A stretch of DNA of 64,000 nucleotides, taken from the NCBI GenBank assembly GCA_041392475.1, contig JAWKLZ010000003.1, forward strand, positions 889,501-953,500. The letters run 5' to 3'. Of this stretch, positions 52,493 to 62,515 are shown piece by piece. Position numbers and translations under genes: made by a program. The notes beneath the pieces were generated by a model. That model had not been told where the DNA came from and did no database searches. It worked only from the letters and a program-made list of their open reading frames with translations. Numbering within the stretch: the stretch's first letter is position 1; each line of letters begins with the position of its first letter. This DNA is from Chitinophagales bacterium (GTDB lineage Bacteria; Bacteroidota; Bacteroidia; Chitinophagales; UBA2359).

Positions 52493-54565
52493 TCAAATAT
52501 CTTCCACATAGACTGCAATCTCAGAAACATTGGCATTACCAGAGTGAAACCTTAGCTGCAATGTCGCAGTAGTCGCCTTTACGATATGTGTTTTCCACAC
52601 ATTGAAGTTCGCTAAATTGTCGGTAAACAAAGGCTGCCATTCACCATTCTGCATGGCCGAAACCGTACAATCTCCCTTTCCGTTCATATCTCGCAAATAA
52701 ATTTTGGTCAAATTGTAGGGTTTTCCCAAATTCACAACCACATCAACAGGATAGGTATCTGGCGCAAAACCCGCATGAAAAACCGTCGTCGGACTTCCTC
52801 CATTACCAAAACTCACTTCCCCCACCAAATTTTGTTCGTCCACCAACAACTGAGCATCGCCCTTTTTTGAAGCATTGCTCACCATTGAAGGAGTCAATAC
52901 CAACCGTCTATCCAATTGATAATCTTTGGGTAAATCATCTTTATTTGAAGCCAAAACAATCACAGGCCTTTCGCTTACATTCACCGTCACCTGCCCCAGT
53001 TTATCCATCTGCAATGTTTTCTCCGTTCCGTCCCTATCTCCATGTTGCAACTCCACCAGATCCACAAAACGTTCCTCTTTTTGAAGTTGCAAAGAAAAAT
53101 CCGCAACCGTTGTCCCATCACTCGTAGGACACCAAAGCAAGTATGCCGCTTTTGAAGGTTCGCTTTGATGCTGGAAACGATAGACCATCACCCTTGCATC
53201 GCCGCTTTTTATTTCTCTTTCAAAGGCCATGTTCTTCAAACGGTTTTTGAGTGTATAAACATAAAACCAAGATGTTTTGGCTTGATAATTCGTCTGTTTA
53301 CTGCTCACCAAACCCGAAGTCTGAAACTGAACGGCACTGTTTTCGTCCACATCCCTAAGCATATACATCGCCGCCCGGTCAATCCCCGCTGCTGCAATTG
53401 CCAAATAAGAACGTACCAACCATTGCGCCTGTACTTCCTCTTGCGAAAAATTGGCGATTTTTGGCGCACGTTGAGGTGATTGAGGATGCGTATCGTAACC
53501 AAATTCTGTAATCCACATCTCTTTATCTGCAAAAAAACGATTGCGATAGGCCACCAAACGTTCCATCCTTTCCTTCAATTTGTCCGCTTCAGGGCTGACT
53601 CCAATGGAGTTTTTGTGGAATTGTCCGCCTTTGTCGTTGCTATAATGGTGAACATTGATAACATCAAAAGGCAATTCACCCTTTCGATTTTTGTCTGCCC
53701 AATCCTTCAATGCTTCAATGTGTTTCAATTCCGCAGTCGTAGTGCCGCTCATGACCATTTTCATGTTGGCATCCGCATTTTTTAGTCCCATGGTTTTTCC
53801 CAATTTGCCTTGATGGGCATCGTAGTCCGCACTGGCCATTGCAGCATATTCAGCTGGCTCAAAAAACACCTTTCTGTCCTTCCACCAAGCATCATATTCG
53901 TTCCAGTTTTCGAGATAACGAATGTATCCCAAACCTGTCAATCGTTCTTGATCAGCCCTCAATTTCAATGACTTATCCGTAAGGCGATTGCCGCCATACC
54001 TTGCTGCAAATTGAAATAGGTAATCAGCATGTTCGGTATAAGCTGATGGATTTTCAGCATCTTCATTTTCTGCAATGGGTTTGCTCATCAACTCATAGTA
54101 ATTAGACGGCAACAACCACGGTACATTCCCCTGCAACACGGGGCTGATGGTGATGCCGAGTTGGTGAAGATTGTGGTAAAAGAGGTCAAAATTCCATTCA
54201 ACTGCTCCTGGATTCCATGCAATTTTGTTGTTTGGAAAACCTTGATAATCTTTCTGGTGATTGCCTTCGTCCCAAACCCATGAATGGTATTCCCTCACAA
54301 AACCTACTGCTTCCATTCTACCGATTGGATCGTCTATAAATGCGTTCATTCCAATGAGTTGGTTCATTGGTGTGCCTTTTCTTTGAATGAGAATGATTGA
54401 AGTATCTATTGGCGAAGCAGTGTCTATTGTAGCGGGAAGAGGAGGGCTTATTTTGGCGAAAAAAGAGCTTTCTTTGAATTGTTGGCAACTGGTCAAAAAA
54501 CACAAGCACAACAATACATACTTTGACCAAATACAAAGGGGAAGTGAAAAATATGGCGTTTTCAA
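52493..54565 (-). CDS. Glycoside hydrolase-like lipoprotein (clan GH-A type)
   Basis: The 690-residue product has a lipobox (LCFLTSC). A TIM-barrel-like region covers about residues 60-430. YLENWNEYDAWW holds the Asn-Glu pair typical of the acid/base Glu of clan GH-A, and EMWITEFGYDT a Glu placed like the nucleophile. A beta-rich C-terminal part (about 450-690) includes a discoidin-like segment. No exact family was recognised; GH39- or GH5-like are candidates. It is probably exposed on a membrane and acts on a polysaccharide. Confidence 0.72.
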   Translation of the reverse strand: MKTPYFSLPLCIWSKYVLLCLCFLTSCQQFKESSFFAKISPPLPATIDTASPIDTSIILIQRKGTPMNQLIGMNAFIDDPIGRMEAVGFVREYHSWVWDEGNHQKDYQGFPNNKIAWNPGAVEWNFDLFYHNLHQLGITISPVLQGNVPWLLPSNYYELMSKPIAENEDAENPSAYTEHADYLFQFAARYGGNRLTDKSLKLRADQERLTGLGYIRYLENWNEYDAWWKDRKVFFEPAEYAAMASADYDAHQGKLGKTMGLKNADANMKMVMSGTTTAELKHIEALKDWADKNRKGELPFDVINVHHYSNDKGGQFHKNSIGVSPEADKLKERMERLVAYRNRFFADKEMWITEFGYDTHPQSPQRAPKIANFSQEEVQAQWLVRSYLAIAAAGIDRAAMYMLRDVDENSAVQFQTSGLVSSKQTNYQAKTSWFYVYTLKNRLKNMAFEREIKSGDARVMVYRFQHQSEPSKAAYLLWCPTSDGTTVADFSLQLQKEERFVDLVELQHGDRDGTEKTLQMDKLGQVTVNVSERPVIVLASNKDDLPKDYQLDRRLVLTPSMVSNASKKGDAQLLVDEQNLVGEVSFGNGGSPTTVFHAGFAPDTYPVDVVVNLGKPYNLTKIYLRDMNGKGDCTVSAMQNGEWQPLFTDNLANFNVWKTHIVKATTATLQLRFHSGNANVSEIAVYVEDI

Positions 54566-54787
54566 ATCATTGGTTTTGAGCGTGAAAAATAATAATTAGT
54601 AAAACTCAAAAAACAAATTCAGACTCAAGTTTAATGACTTATTGCAGTAAAATTCAATCAATTTTGAAATCAGAAACGTAATTTTGAAGTGATACTTAAG
54701 CATCGAATAGGAGTAGAGTTATCATTGTTTTCGCTGCAAAAAATAAGCCATTTATGGTCAATTAGCACACAAATTTATAGTGGAAAT

Positions 54788-56059
54788 CTACAGTTGCTCT
54801 TTAATTTTCATGCATATTTTTGATGTTTCTCCACCTCTCAAAATCTTCAAACACACTTTTTTACCCGCCTTTCGGTTGATACGGCCATATATTTCTCCAA
54901 TATTGGAGTCGAGTGTATTAAAGTTGTTTACAGATAACAAGATGTCGCCTACAGCTACACCTGCTTCCTTAGCAGGAGAACCTTCTCGCACATGATTGAT
55001 AACATATTCTTTGTAATTAGGTCCTTGAGCCACTAACTCTATACCGCTGATATTGTAAGTGAAAGGTTTTTTGAAATCGGCATTTTTACGGAGAATGATA
55101 CGGCTGTTGCCATAGTCAAAAGTCACAGAGAAACGCTTTAAAATAGCTGCACCCAGATTGCCCTGCCAAGCACCGGGATTGCTCACCATTTTTAGAGACT
55201 CAGCTTCGGGATAGGCTGCAACAACATCTTCAAAATAAAACTCTCCAATCTTAAAACCTTTGATACGTCCCAGTCTTCCAAAAATGTTGCCACTCAAACC
55301 CTGACCCAAATAAGCATCAATGGTTTTGACAGGCATTTGCACATCTCCATGCCACAACGAAACTGCTTGGCTTGCGCCAGTATCAATCAGCAAGCGTGTT
55401 TTTTCAGTGCCATTTTCAGCTACCACCATCGTTTCAATATATGGTTTGGTGAGTTCGATTTGAATGGGAATAACGGTACTACCTTTTGGAGTACTGTATT
55501 TATTGGGTTTGTGTAAACGAATGTAACTGTTGTAATAATCTATTTCAATGACAAATTGTTTGAACATTTCGTAGCCAATAATGCCATAGACGGGTTGCCC
55601 AAACATTGAAGAAAAAGAAATGGTGTTTTCAGGAAGAACGACCATACTCATGCCTTTTCCTTCAATTCCTCCTGGAAGAGAGATGTCTAAGTTGGAGGCT
55701 ACAGATGCTTCAATTGCATTGCCTTCACCTAACCCGATGATATTTATTTTTCGAGTTTTTCCCAATGATAAAAATTGAGCAAGTGCAGGTTCTGTGAAAA
55801 TCGTAGTTTTAACACCTGTATCTAAGATGAAATTCATTTCAGCCGAATGATTGATGCGAATAGGGATTAAAATGAGGTTGTGATAGGTTTTGATGGGAAT
55901 TTTGACAGATCTACCTTTCTCGGTAAATCGGAAGCCAATATGTTGGTCTGCATCTGTTTTAGAAGTAGGTGTTTGAGCATTGTTGACAGTAGTATAGGAA
56001 GCCAATAGGATTCCGATAGAATAACAAAATATTGTGTATATAATTTTTTTCATAAACAC
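54788..56059 (-). CDS. Clan AA (retropepsin-like) aspartic protease with PDZ domain, exported
   Basis: The 423-residue product has a signal peptide (start ATG 56059 or 56053). Two DTG motifs, NFILDTGVKTT and RLLIDTGASQA, mark two retropepsin-like halves in one chain. The C-terminal 90 residues form a PDZ domain (KEAGVAVGDILLSVNN). Such proteins are common in Bacteroidota and act in the periplasm; substrates are unknown. It is divergent from the GNAT gene. Confidence 0.88.
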   Translation of the reverse strand: MFMKKIIYTIFCYSIGILLASYTTVNNAQTPTSKTDADQHIGFRFTEKGRSVKIPIKTYHNLILIPIRINHSAEMNFILDTGVKTTIFTEPALAQFLSLGKTRKINIIGLGEGNAIEASVASNLDISLPGGIEGKGMSMVVLPENTISFSSMFGQPVYGIIGYEMFKQFVIEIDYYNSYIRLHKPNKYSTPKGSTVIPIQIELTKPYIETMVVAENGTEKTRLLIDTGASQAVSLWHGDVQMPVKTIDAYLGQGLSGNIFGRLGRIKGFKIGEFYFEDVVAAYPEAESLKMVSNPGAWQGNLGAAILKRFSVTFDYGNSRIILRKNADFKKPFTYNISGIELVAQGPNYKEYVINHVREGSPAKEAGVAVGDILLSVNNFNTLDSNIGEIYGRINRKAGKKVCLKILRGGETSKICMKIKEQL

Positions 56060-56195
56060 CTTTTTTTATGTAGAATGAAGAAGGAAATGAATTTTTTACT
56101 AAAATATTAGTATAATCCAACGAATATTGAACAATTTTGCAGACAGTGAAGTTGTGTCCGATTTTTATTTTATTTTAATTTAACAATTTAGTTCT

Positions 56196-56675
56196 ATGCA
56201 AATCCTAAAAGCAACTATCTTACATTTAGATGATTTAGTGCCTATGTTTGATGATTATCGTCAATCATATAGAATGTCCTCCAATATCAAGGCTGGCAAC
56301 CAATTTTTGACAGAAAGACTTCAAAAACAGGATTCCGAGATTTACATTGCTGTTGCAGATACCAATGAAATCGCTGGGTTTATTCAACTATATCCTTTGT
56401 TTTCTTCATTGCGAATGAGAAAGGTTTGGATATTGAATGATCTATATGTTAAAGTAGCTTTTAGGGGGGAAGGGGTTGCACGTAAGTTGGTTGCACGTGC
56501 AAAGGAGTTGTCTGTTTATTCACGTTCGGCAGGTCTTTTGGTAGAAACACAAAAGACAAATGAGGTAGCTAACAGCATGTATCCTAGATTGGGTTTTCAA
56601 ATGTACCGTTCTTTTAATTCTTATTTTTGGGAAAATAAATTAGCCAGTAAGGAAATAGAACAACTCAATATTTAA
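56196..56675 (+). CDS. GNAT family N-acetyltransferase
   Basis: The 159-residue product has the acetyl-CoA motif VAFRGEGVARKLVARA (R-x-x-G-x-A type) and the C-terminal strand (GFQMYRSFNSYFWENKL). It transfers acetyl groups to an unknown amine. It is not in an operon: a 570-base gap follows. Confidence 0.9.
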   Translation: MQILKATILHLDDLVPMFDDYRQSYRMSSNIKAGNQFLTERLQKQDSEIYIAVADTNEIAGFIQLYPLFSSLRMRKVWILNDLYVKVAFRGEGVARKLVARAKELSVYSRSAGLLVETQKTNEVANSMYPRLGFQMYRSFNSYFWENKLASKEIEQLNI

Positions 56676-57245
56676 TTGCAGTAGCGTGGCGAAAATTTCT
56701 TGATAGTTAGAGAAATATGCTTCTGAATAGTGCTTTATAAATATTTATTTTATTTAATGTTATTGTTTTACACAACATTCTTTTGGCTTTCCCCATTTTT
56801 AAAGGAGTAAACTATTTGGACTTTGGACGAAGGAAGTAGGAAGCAAGATGTGAGATATATAAAATCGATAATTAAAATTTTTAATCATTGATTATCAATT
56901 AATTAAATACCTATTTCTTGTGTCTTTGTCCATACATCCAAAGTCTAAAAACTATAGGGTTCTTGAAGAAGACCAATAGAACTCAAAAAAGATATCATTG
57001 CCCATAACGATTTCTTTTAATGGGCAAGCTATCCTCTCTCCATTGTTTTTGGCTCAAAATATGTATTATTTTTGTTGGTAAAAGCCCACAAATACTCACC
57101 TTTATATTCCATCCTTTAACATAACTCTGTGCGAAATCTACCCGTCAATTTCCAAAAAATGTTTATTTTGGAGGTAAATACTACAAACTCAAAACCCCAA
57201 AATTAAGATTGCTTTCAGTTTTACACTTACACAAAACCCAAAAAA
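56676..57245. other. Intergenic region with inverted-repeat element and a hairpin
   Basis: The 570-base gap holds the 135-bp element at 56816-56950. After it, TTGCCCAT (56999-57006) and ATGGGCAA (57020-57027) form an 8-bp hairpin without a T-run. The last 100 bases should contain the CotH gene promoter; TTTATTTTGGAGG near 57161 is a weak -7 candidate. Confidence 0.55.
56816..56950. mobile_element. 135-bp MITE-like element with 5-bp flanking duplication
   Basis: The ends TTGGACTTTGGACG and its near-complement CATCCAAAGTCTAAAA form an imperfect terminal inverted repeat. ACTAT occurs directly on both sides (56811-56815, 56951-56955), as a target duplication would. It codes for nothing. A partial copy in the other orientation is at 47359-47394. 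Confidence 0.65.
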
Positions 57246-59663
57246 ATGAAACATTTCTCGTTGAGACTAATAGTATCTTTATTGATTTTTGCAAGCCTAT
57301 TCAGTATTTCTGCTTACTGGTTTTATCCAATTTCCAACAAAATTAGTGATTGTAAACAAGACACTTATGAAAAAGAGAATCCTGTTTTTGCTGATAATTC
57401 GTTGGCACGAATAGATTTGTTCATGTCGGTAACAGATTTGGAGCTAATATTTGAAGATCTCACCAGTAATAAAGAATATCCTGCAATGTTTGTTTATAGC
57501 AAAGACGATACAAGAGATACGGTTCGTAGGGTTGGCTTCAAATTGGAAGGAATGAGTGCTTCTAACCGCAATATCACCAAGAAATCCTTTGAAGTAGTTT
57601 TCAATAGTTTTAACAAAGGAAGTAACTTTTATGGTTTGAACCGGTTGAAACTGAGAGGGCAACAAAAGGATCCCACCATGATGCGTGCAAAATTGGCAGC
57701 GGATTTATTTAATGAAATGAATGTTGCTACTCCAAAGGCGAATCATGTTCAAGTTTATATCAATGGAGCGTATTATGGTCTTTATCTGAATGTAGAATCG
57801 GTAGATGAACGGTTTTTGGCGGATAATTTTGGTAGTAAAAACGGGAATTTATATGAGGCTAGTGCGAATGCGAGTTTGGGTTATTTAGGCGTTGAAGCTA
57901 ATCGCTACAAAACAGTGCAAGATGGCAAACGGGTTTATCGTTTGAAAACCAACGCAAGCAGAGATGACTATAGTGATTTGGCTAATTTTATCAATCGACT
58001 TCATTTAAGTTCTGATGAAGAATTTCAAGAAACGATTGAAAGGGTATTTGATGTAGATATGTTTTTAAGGACAATGGTGGTGGATATTTTTATTGGTAAT
58101 TGGGAAGGATATTCTTACAATATAGGAAATTACTATTTATACCACAATCCAAGAACAGATAAGTTTGAATACATTCCTCATCAGTTTGAAAATACTTTTG
58201 GCATTGATGAATTTTCTGAAGATTGGGCAATTAGGAATATGTATGCTTGGACTCCCAAAGATAAGTTTGTGCCATTACATGAACGGATTTTGAAAGTACC
58301 TGATTTTCACAATCGATTTTCGTATTATATGAGTAAACTGGTGAAAAAATATGCAAATCCTGCTTCTTTAGGAGCAGCGATTGATTGTAGAAAATCAATG
58401 ATTCAAGAGGCTGCAAAATTGGATCAATACCGAACTGAAGATTATGGCTATACCTTGCAAAAATTCAATGCTTCGTATGACAAGGCATTGGAGGGGCATG
58501 TCAAATATGGATTGAAGGAATATATCGAAAAACGCTACAATAGTATTGTAGAACAGTTGGATTTGGTGAACATTAACCCGATTGTGTTTGATGCTTATTA
58601 TGACCCTGCCCGTCCTCGAAACACGGAGTCACTTACAATACTGAGCGTTATTGAAGATGAGGCCAAAGAAAAACCAACTGTTGCACTTCATTATAAATGC
58701 AACAATGCAAGTTGGCAAATATTGGAGATGCATGACAATGGTCAAAGTAATGATAAAGAAGCGAATGATGATATTTTTGCGACAAGTTTTATGCCAGAGC
58801 CAAATGCTCGAACTGTAGAATATTATATTGAAGCTGTAGATGTTACAGGTTTGATAAGTCGCTTTCCTGAGGATGGAACGAAAACTATTCAAATGCGGAT
58901 TGGGCCTAAATTGTATATAAATGAATGGATGGCTAGCAATGATTCAGTAGTCGCAAATCCCGCAGGCGGATATGGGTCTTGGATAGAAATCTACAATGGT
59001 GATGAGAAATCGATATGGTTGGGCGATTTTTTTCTTACCAACGATTTCCGAAATACTCGAAAGTGGACTTTGCCTTCTCAAACATTGATGCCTAATGAGT
59101 TTATGATGGTATGGATGGATGGAAAAACGAGTGAAGGGTCAGACCATGCGCCATTCGATTTTGACCCCAATCTCAAACAAGTGGGAATATTCGGGCCTTC
59201 ATCTTTGAATTATGCAGTGATTGACACACTTTCTTTCAAAGAAGTATTATCCAATGCGTCCTATGGATTTAGAGAAGATGGAAAAGGAAAGCAAACGATT
59301 TTGAATCGAAGTACTCCAGGGTATCCCAATCGTTTATCAACTGTTTCGAACTACATAGGGCTTGTCAAAAGCGTAAAAATTGACACTATTTATCCCAATC
59401 CTTTTACCGATATTGCTACCTTTGGATTTAGTACAGAAAAACCAATTTTTGTAAAAGCAACTATTTACAATATAAAAGGTGAACGAATAGTAGATTTGAC
59501 CAAACGCCAATACTCTAAGGGTAGCCATAAAATAGCCTGGAGTATATCAGAAACGCAGAAAGAATCAGGAGTTCGCACGTTTGTTTTGGTTTTGTTTGTT
59601 AAAGATGAACTGGGGAATGAATTTTCACCTACTATGGAAAGGTTTTATTGGTCGGGAGATTAG
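57246..59663 (+). CDS. CotH kinase-like / lamin-tail / T9SS surface protein
   Basis: The 805-residue product has a signal peptide or anchor at the start. Residues about 50-440 match the CotH kinase fold: LDLFMSVTDLE-type start, KSFEVVFNSF, GLNRLKLRGQQKDPT, and GLYLNVESVDERFL. Next comes a beta domain, a lamin-tail domain (LYINEWMASNDSVV...GSWIEIYNG, about 555-690) and a C-terminal T9SS-type domain (IYPNPFTDIATFGF onward). In active CotH proteins a YDxDNTFG block binds metal; here it reads HQFENTFG (Gln313, Glu315). It is probably a surface protein; kinase activity is doubtful. Confidence 0.82.
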   Translation: MKHFSLRLIVSLLIFASLFSISAYWFYPISNKISDCKQDTYEKENPVFADNSLARIDLFMSVTDLELIFEDLTSNKEYPAMFVYSKDDTRDTVRRVGFKLEGMSASNRNITKKSFEVVFNSFNKGSNFYGLNRLKLRGQQKDPTMMRAKLAADLFNEMNVATPKANHVQVYINGAYYGLYLNVESVDERFLADNFGSKNGNLYEASANASLGYLGVEANRYKTVQDGKRVYRLKTNASRDDYSDLANFINRLHLSSDEEFQETIERVFDVDMFLRTMVVDIFIGNWEGYSYNIGNYYLYHNPRTDKFEYIPHQFENTFGIDEFSEDWAIRNMYAWTPKDKFVPLHERILKVPDFHNRFSYYMSKLVKKYANPASLGAAIDCRKSMIQEAAKLDQYRTEDYGYTLQKFNASYDKALEGHVKYGLKEYIEKRYNSIVEQLDLVNINPIVFDAYYDPARPRNTESLTILSVIEDEAKEKPTVALHYKCNNASWQILEMHDNGQSNDKEANDDIFATSFMPEPNARTVEYYIEAVDVTGLISRFPEDGTKTIQMRIGPKLYINEWMASNDSVVANPAGGYGSWIEIYNGDEKSIWLGDFFLTNDFRNTRKWTLPSQTLMPNEFMMVWMDGKTSEGSDHAPFDFDPNLKQVGIFGPSSLNYAVIDTLSFKEVLSNASYGFREDGKGKQTILNRSTPGYPNRLSTVSNYIGLVKSVKIDTIYPNPFTDIATFGFSTEKPIFVKATIYNIKGERIVDLTKRQYSKGSHKIAWSISETQKESGVRTFVLVLFVKDELGNEFSPTMERFYWSGD

Positions 59664-59797
59664 ATTCTCTTGAAAATGAACTTTCTGATTTTCATAGATT
59701 AATAAAAATTGAAGATAAGCCTCACACCTTATACAACATTCTATATGATTGGTGTGTTAAAAAAATATTACAGCAATTTTTTTAATTAGTTAAAACC

Positions 59798-60385
59798 ATG
59801 CAAGGTAAAAGAGAACAGGCTCAAAAAATTATTTCAAAACATACCTATATTGCTATTGGAACTGGATTGATTCCTATTCCTGTGATAGATATAGCAGTTT
59901 TGAGTGTGGTACAGGCTAATATGATTAGCGAATTATGTGATGCTTATAGGGTTTCTTATGAAAAATCCATAGACAAGGTGCTGTTTACTTCTGTTGCAGG
60001 AGGGGCAATGCCCAAATTGGCGGCCTCTTTTGTGAAGGCAATCCCTGGAATAGGTACATTGATAGGTGGTCTTGTTCGGGCGGGTTTTTCTGCAGCAAGC
60101 ACTTATGCGATTGGAGAAGTTTTTGTGCGCCATTTTGAAGAAGGCGGGAATATGCAAAACTTCAACTTTTACCTTTTTCAAGATTTCTACCACGAAGTGT
60201 TGGAAAAAGGGATGGCCTATGTCGAGGAAACCCGCAAAAAATCAAATGGCGGTGATTACAAAATGTATGAAATCAACAATGAGGTGACTGAAGAACTTAA
60301 GCGTCTCAATGAATTACTCGACAAAGGCGAAATCACAGAAGAAGAGTTCAGCCATCTCACCGATCAATTGTTGGATTCTTTGTAA
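59798..60385 (+). CDS. DUF697 family membrane protein with SHOCT-like C-terminus
   Basis: The 195-residue product has the DUF697 pattern: a helix-rich front, LIPIPVIDIAVLSVVQANMI and AIPGIGTLIGGLVRAGFS hydrophobic segments. The last 35 residues (ELKRLNELLDKGEITEEEFSHL, then DQLLDSL) match the SHOCT domain, a short helical oligomerisation motif. The role is unknown; DUF697 proteins are often linked to small GTPases or stress. It is followed by a strong terminator. Confidence 0.85.
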   Translation: MQGKREQAQKIISKHTYIAIGTGLIPIPVIDIAVLSVVQANMISELCDAYRVSYEKSIDKVLFTSVAGGAMPKLAASFVKAIPGIGTLIGGLVRAGFSAASTYAIGEVFVRHFEEGGNMQNFNFYLFQDFYHEVLEKGMAYVEETRKKSNGGDYKMYEINNEVTEELKRLNELLDKGEITEEEFSHLTDQLLDSL

Positions 60386-60407
60386 TATATAATGTATAAA
60401 TTATTGA

Positions 60408-60471
60408 AGGGTTTGGTAAAGAAGAAGCGAATGGAAAAAGCGACATAATGCTTCTTCGACCAAGCCCTTTT
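60408..60471 (+). terminator. Long-stem terminator after DUF697 gene
   Basis: AGGGTTTGGT..AGAAGAAGC pairs with GCTTCTTC.ACCAAGCCCT around a 21-base loop, then four T. Confidence 0.8.
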
Positions 60472-60501
60472 GATTTTAATCAGTAAATCCTGATTTAGAC
60501 G

Positions 60502-60577
60502 ACTTTTGTAGTTTCATTTAAAAATATATCAGAAGTAAGAAAGTCGACTCCCCATCAAACTGAAAACTACAAAAGTC
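60502..60577. repeat. Short inverted-repeat element (ACTTTTGTAGTTT ends)
   Basis: ACTTTTGTAGTTT at 60502-60514 and its complement AAACTACAAAAGT at 60565-60577 flank an AT-rich centre. The ends are similar to those at 9708-9793 (ACTTCGGTAGT). No target duplication is seen. Confidence 0.55.
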
Positions 60578-60614
60578 TTTATGTCATACAAGTAACTTGT
60601 ATTATGGGAGTTGC

Positions 60615-62192
60615 TTAGTGTTCCAAAAACTCGAACTTCAAAGCATCACAGGTTTTCATATCCGAACTCAAACCCACTTTTCGTTCTTTTCCTCCATCAT
60701 ATATCTGCAAAGCTGCTGTATTAGGGGGTCGAGTGCCTTCGTTGTGGGCATATAAAATTAGGTAGTTGTCTGCGTTTTTCTTGACTTCTACATTGATTTT
60801 CATTTTCTTTTTCTTCAATGGATATTCTCTCAACAACCATTCGCCATTGAAGTAAAGCGAAATGGTATCACCATCTATTTCTTCTGAATCCCATACCGAA
60901 ATTTCGATTTGTTCTCGTCTCACAAAACTTCTCTTACCTGTTGTCACCTTTCTTTGGCCTAGCGAATCGGGAATATTGCGGTGTGTATAGGTCAACTTCA
61001 ATTCGTCTAAGTCCAATTTTTTGGGAATGTCTGTATTTTTACTCGTAATCTTTGAAGGTGTAGGGGTACTGATAGGAGGAATAGGAATATCAGGAACAAT
61101 AGAGGTAACTGGAAAATCGGTTGAATCTTGCTTTTCTTCTTCCATAGTCAATTCAGGCTCATGGATTTCACGATAATCCCACGTCATCACCTGAGCATCT
61201 GTACCCGCTGTTGCAACCTGCTTGCTATCGGGTCGAAAATCCAAACTCAATACAGCACCTGTATGTCCTTCCAATTCGCCCACTATGGATAACGTAGGCA
61301 CATCCCACAGTTGAATTTTACCTGCTTTTGAATCTGTTCCACCTACGACCAAGTATTTTCCGTCATTAGAAAAGGCAAGTTCTGTTTTACCCGTTTTCTT
61401 ATTGACCTGTACACTTTTTAGTTGCTTACCGCTGGCAACTTCCCATATTGTCAACAAACCATTGTCGCACATACAAGCAAGTAATTGATTGTCACGACTA
61501 AAATCGCTTGAAACTACATTGCCATTGCAGGGTTTGAGTTCTCGCTCCAGTTTTTTGGTGTTCCAATCCAATATCTTCACACTGTTGAAACTGCCTATTG
61601 CTACTTTTCTATCTTCATTGGCAAAAGTGAAACTACTCATATGTTCTTTTTGAGTATTGGCAGAGGCGATTACCCCGCCTTTGAAAATATCAGTTTGATA
61701 CAACTGCCCGTCAGAACTGCCATAGAACAAAGTATTTGGGCTAATTGTACTAAAATGTGCAAAAATAAAATAAGGTTTATCGTTTGGATTGGTCGGTCTC
61801 GGTTTGGCGGAAGTAGTAAAAATAGCTTTTTGTTCTTTGATATTCCAAATTTTCAAAGTGCCATCTTGACTTGTACTGACTAAAAAATCATTGCTGCTAT
61901 GTATTTCAATATCTGTAATGGGTGAATCATGACCCTTCAATATTTTTGGAATCGTACGTGCAAGGGTATGTCGAACATAGGTCAGATAACGCACTGTTAT
62001 TTTACCTTTTTCTGTACCCGCAGCCATGATCTTGCCATCCGAATTGTAACGTACACAGGTGGCTGCACCTTCATTAGGACCCGCAGTATGGGATTTGCCT
62101 TGGTCAAAAATTTGAGCAGAGAGGGTACTGCTACTCACTAAAGCGAAAATTGCGAGCAGTCTAAATATAAACGTAAAATGTATTTTTATCAT
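60615..62192 (-). CDS. Exported WD40 repeat protein
   Basis: The ATG at 62192 starts a signal peptide (MIKIHFTFIFRLLAIFALVSSSTLSAQ); the 55 codons upstream are not convincing. The 525-residue product has about six WD40 units (about 30-345), for example GHDSPITDIEIHSS...DGTLKIWNI and GHTGAVLSLDFRPD...VMTWDY. After a Pro/Thr-rich linker comes a beta domain of about 100 residues at the C-terminus (FNGEWLLREYPLKKKK). WD40 propellers are protein-interaction platforms; this one acts in the periplasm or at the surface. No enzyme motif is seen. Confidence 0.87.
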   Translation of the reverse strand: MIKIHFTFIFRLLAIFALVSSSTLSAQIFDQGKSHTAGPNEGAATCVRYNSDGKIMAAGTEKGKITVRYLTYVRHTLARTIPKILKGHDSPITDIEIHSSNDFLVSTSQDGTLKIWNIKEQKAIFTTSAKPRPTNPNDKPYFIFAHFSTISPNTLFYGSSDGQLYQTDIFKGGVIASANTQKEHMSSFTFANEDRKVAIGSFNSVKILDWNTKKLERELKPCNGNVVSSDFSRDNQLLACMCDNGLLTIWEVASGKQLKSVQVNKKTGKTELAFSNDGKYLVVGGTDSKAGKIQLWDVPTLSIVGELEGHTGAVLSLDFRPDSKQVATAGTDAQVMTWDYREIHEPELTMEEEKQDSTDFPVTSIVPDIPIPPISTPTPSKITSKNTDIPKKLDLDELKLTYTHRNIPDSLGQRKVTTGKRSFVRREQIEISVWDSEEIDGDTISLYFNGEWLLREYPLKKKKMKINVEVKKNADNYLILYAHNEGTRPPNTAALQIYDGGKERKVGLSSDMKTCDALKFEFLEH

Positions 62193-62515
62193 AGTTTGCA
62201 AAGATAAGGAAAATTTGAAACTGAAAATGAAGATAGATAGATATATTGTTTTCTGATTGTCTAATGAATTTGTTTTGAAGGATATACAAACGGTATTTCT
62301 GATAAATCCTTTGACAATACATTCAGAAATAGGTTTAGTGAAAGCCACACAATTCAAATAAAACCCCCAAAGTGTGAAACACTTCGGGGGACAAAACTAA
62401 CTATGAAAACAATTTACCTTAGTACGACCAAAGGTATTTCATTTTTTGAAGTAAATTCTTCATTGTAGGGCAGCTATAAAACGGCTGTATTCATCATTTT
62501 ATTTTCAAAGTCACG
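62193..62515. other. Intergenic region between aroC and the WD40 gene
   Basis: This 323-base gap holds the aroC terminator (62364-62390) and should contain the WD40 promoter. No further repeat or RNA gene is recognised. Confidence 0.6.
62364..62390 (-). terminator. Terminator after aroC
   Basis: On the reverse strand CCCCCGAAGTGT pairs with ACACTTTGGGGG around a 3-base loop, followed by TTTTA. The stem is 12 bp and GC-rich. Confidence 0.88.

Noticed and set aside
56999..57027. Hairpin TTGCCCAT/ATGGGCAA considered as a terminator
   Set aside because: No T-run follows and the preceding gene ends more than 300 bases upstream.
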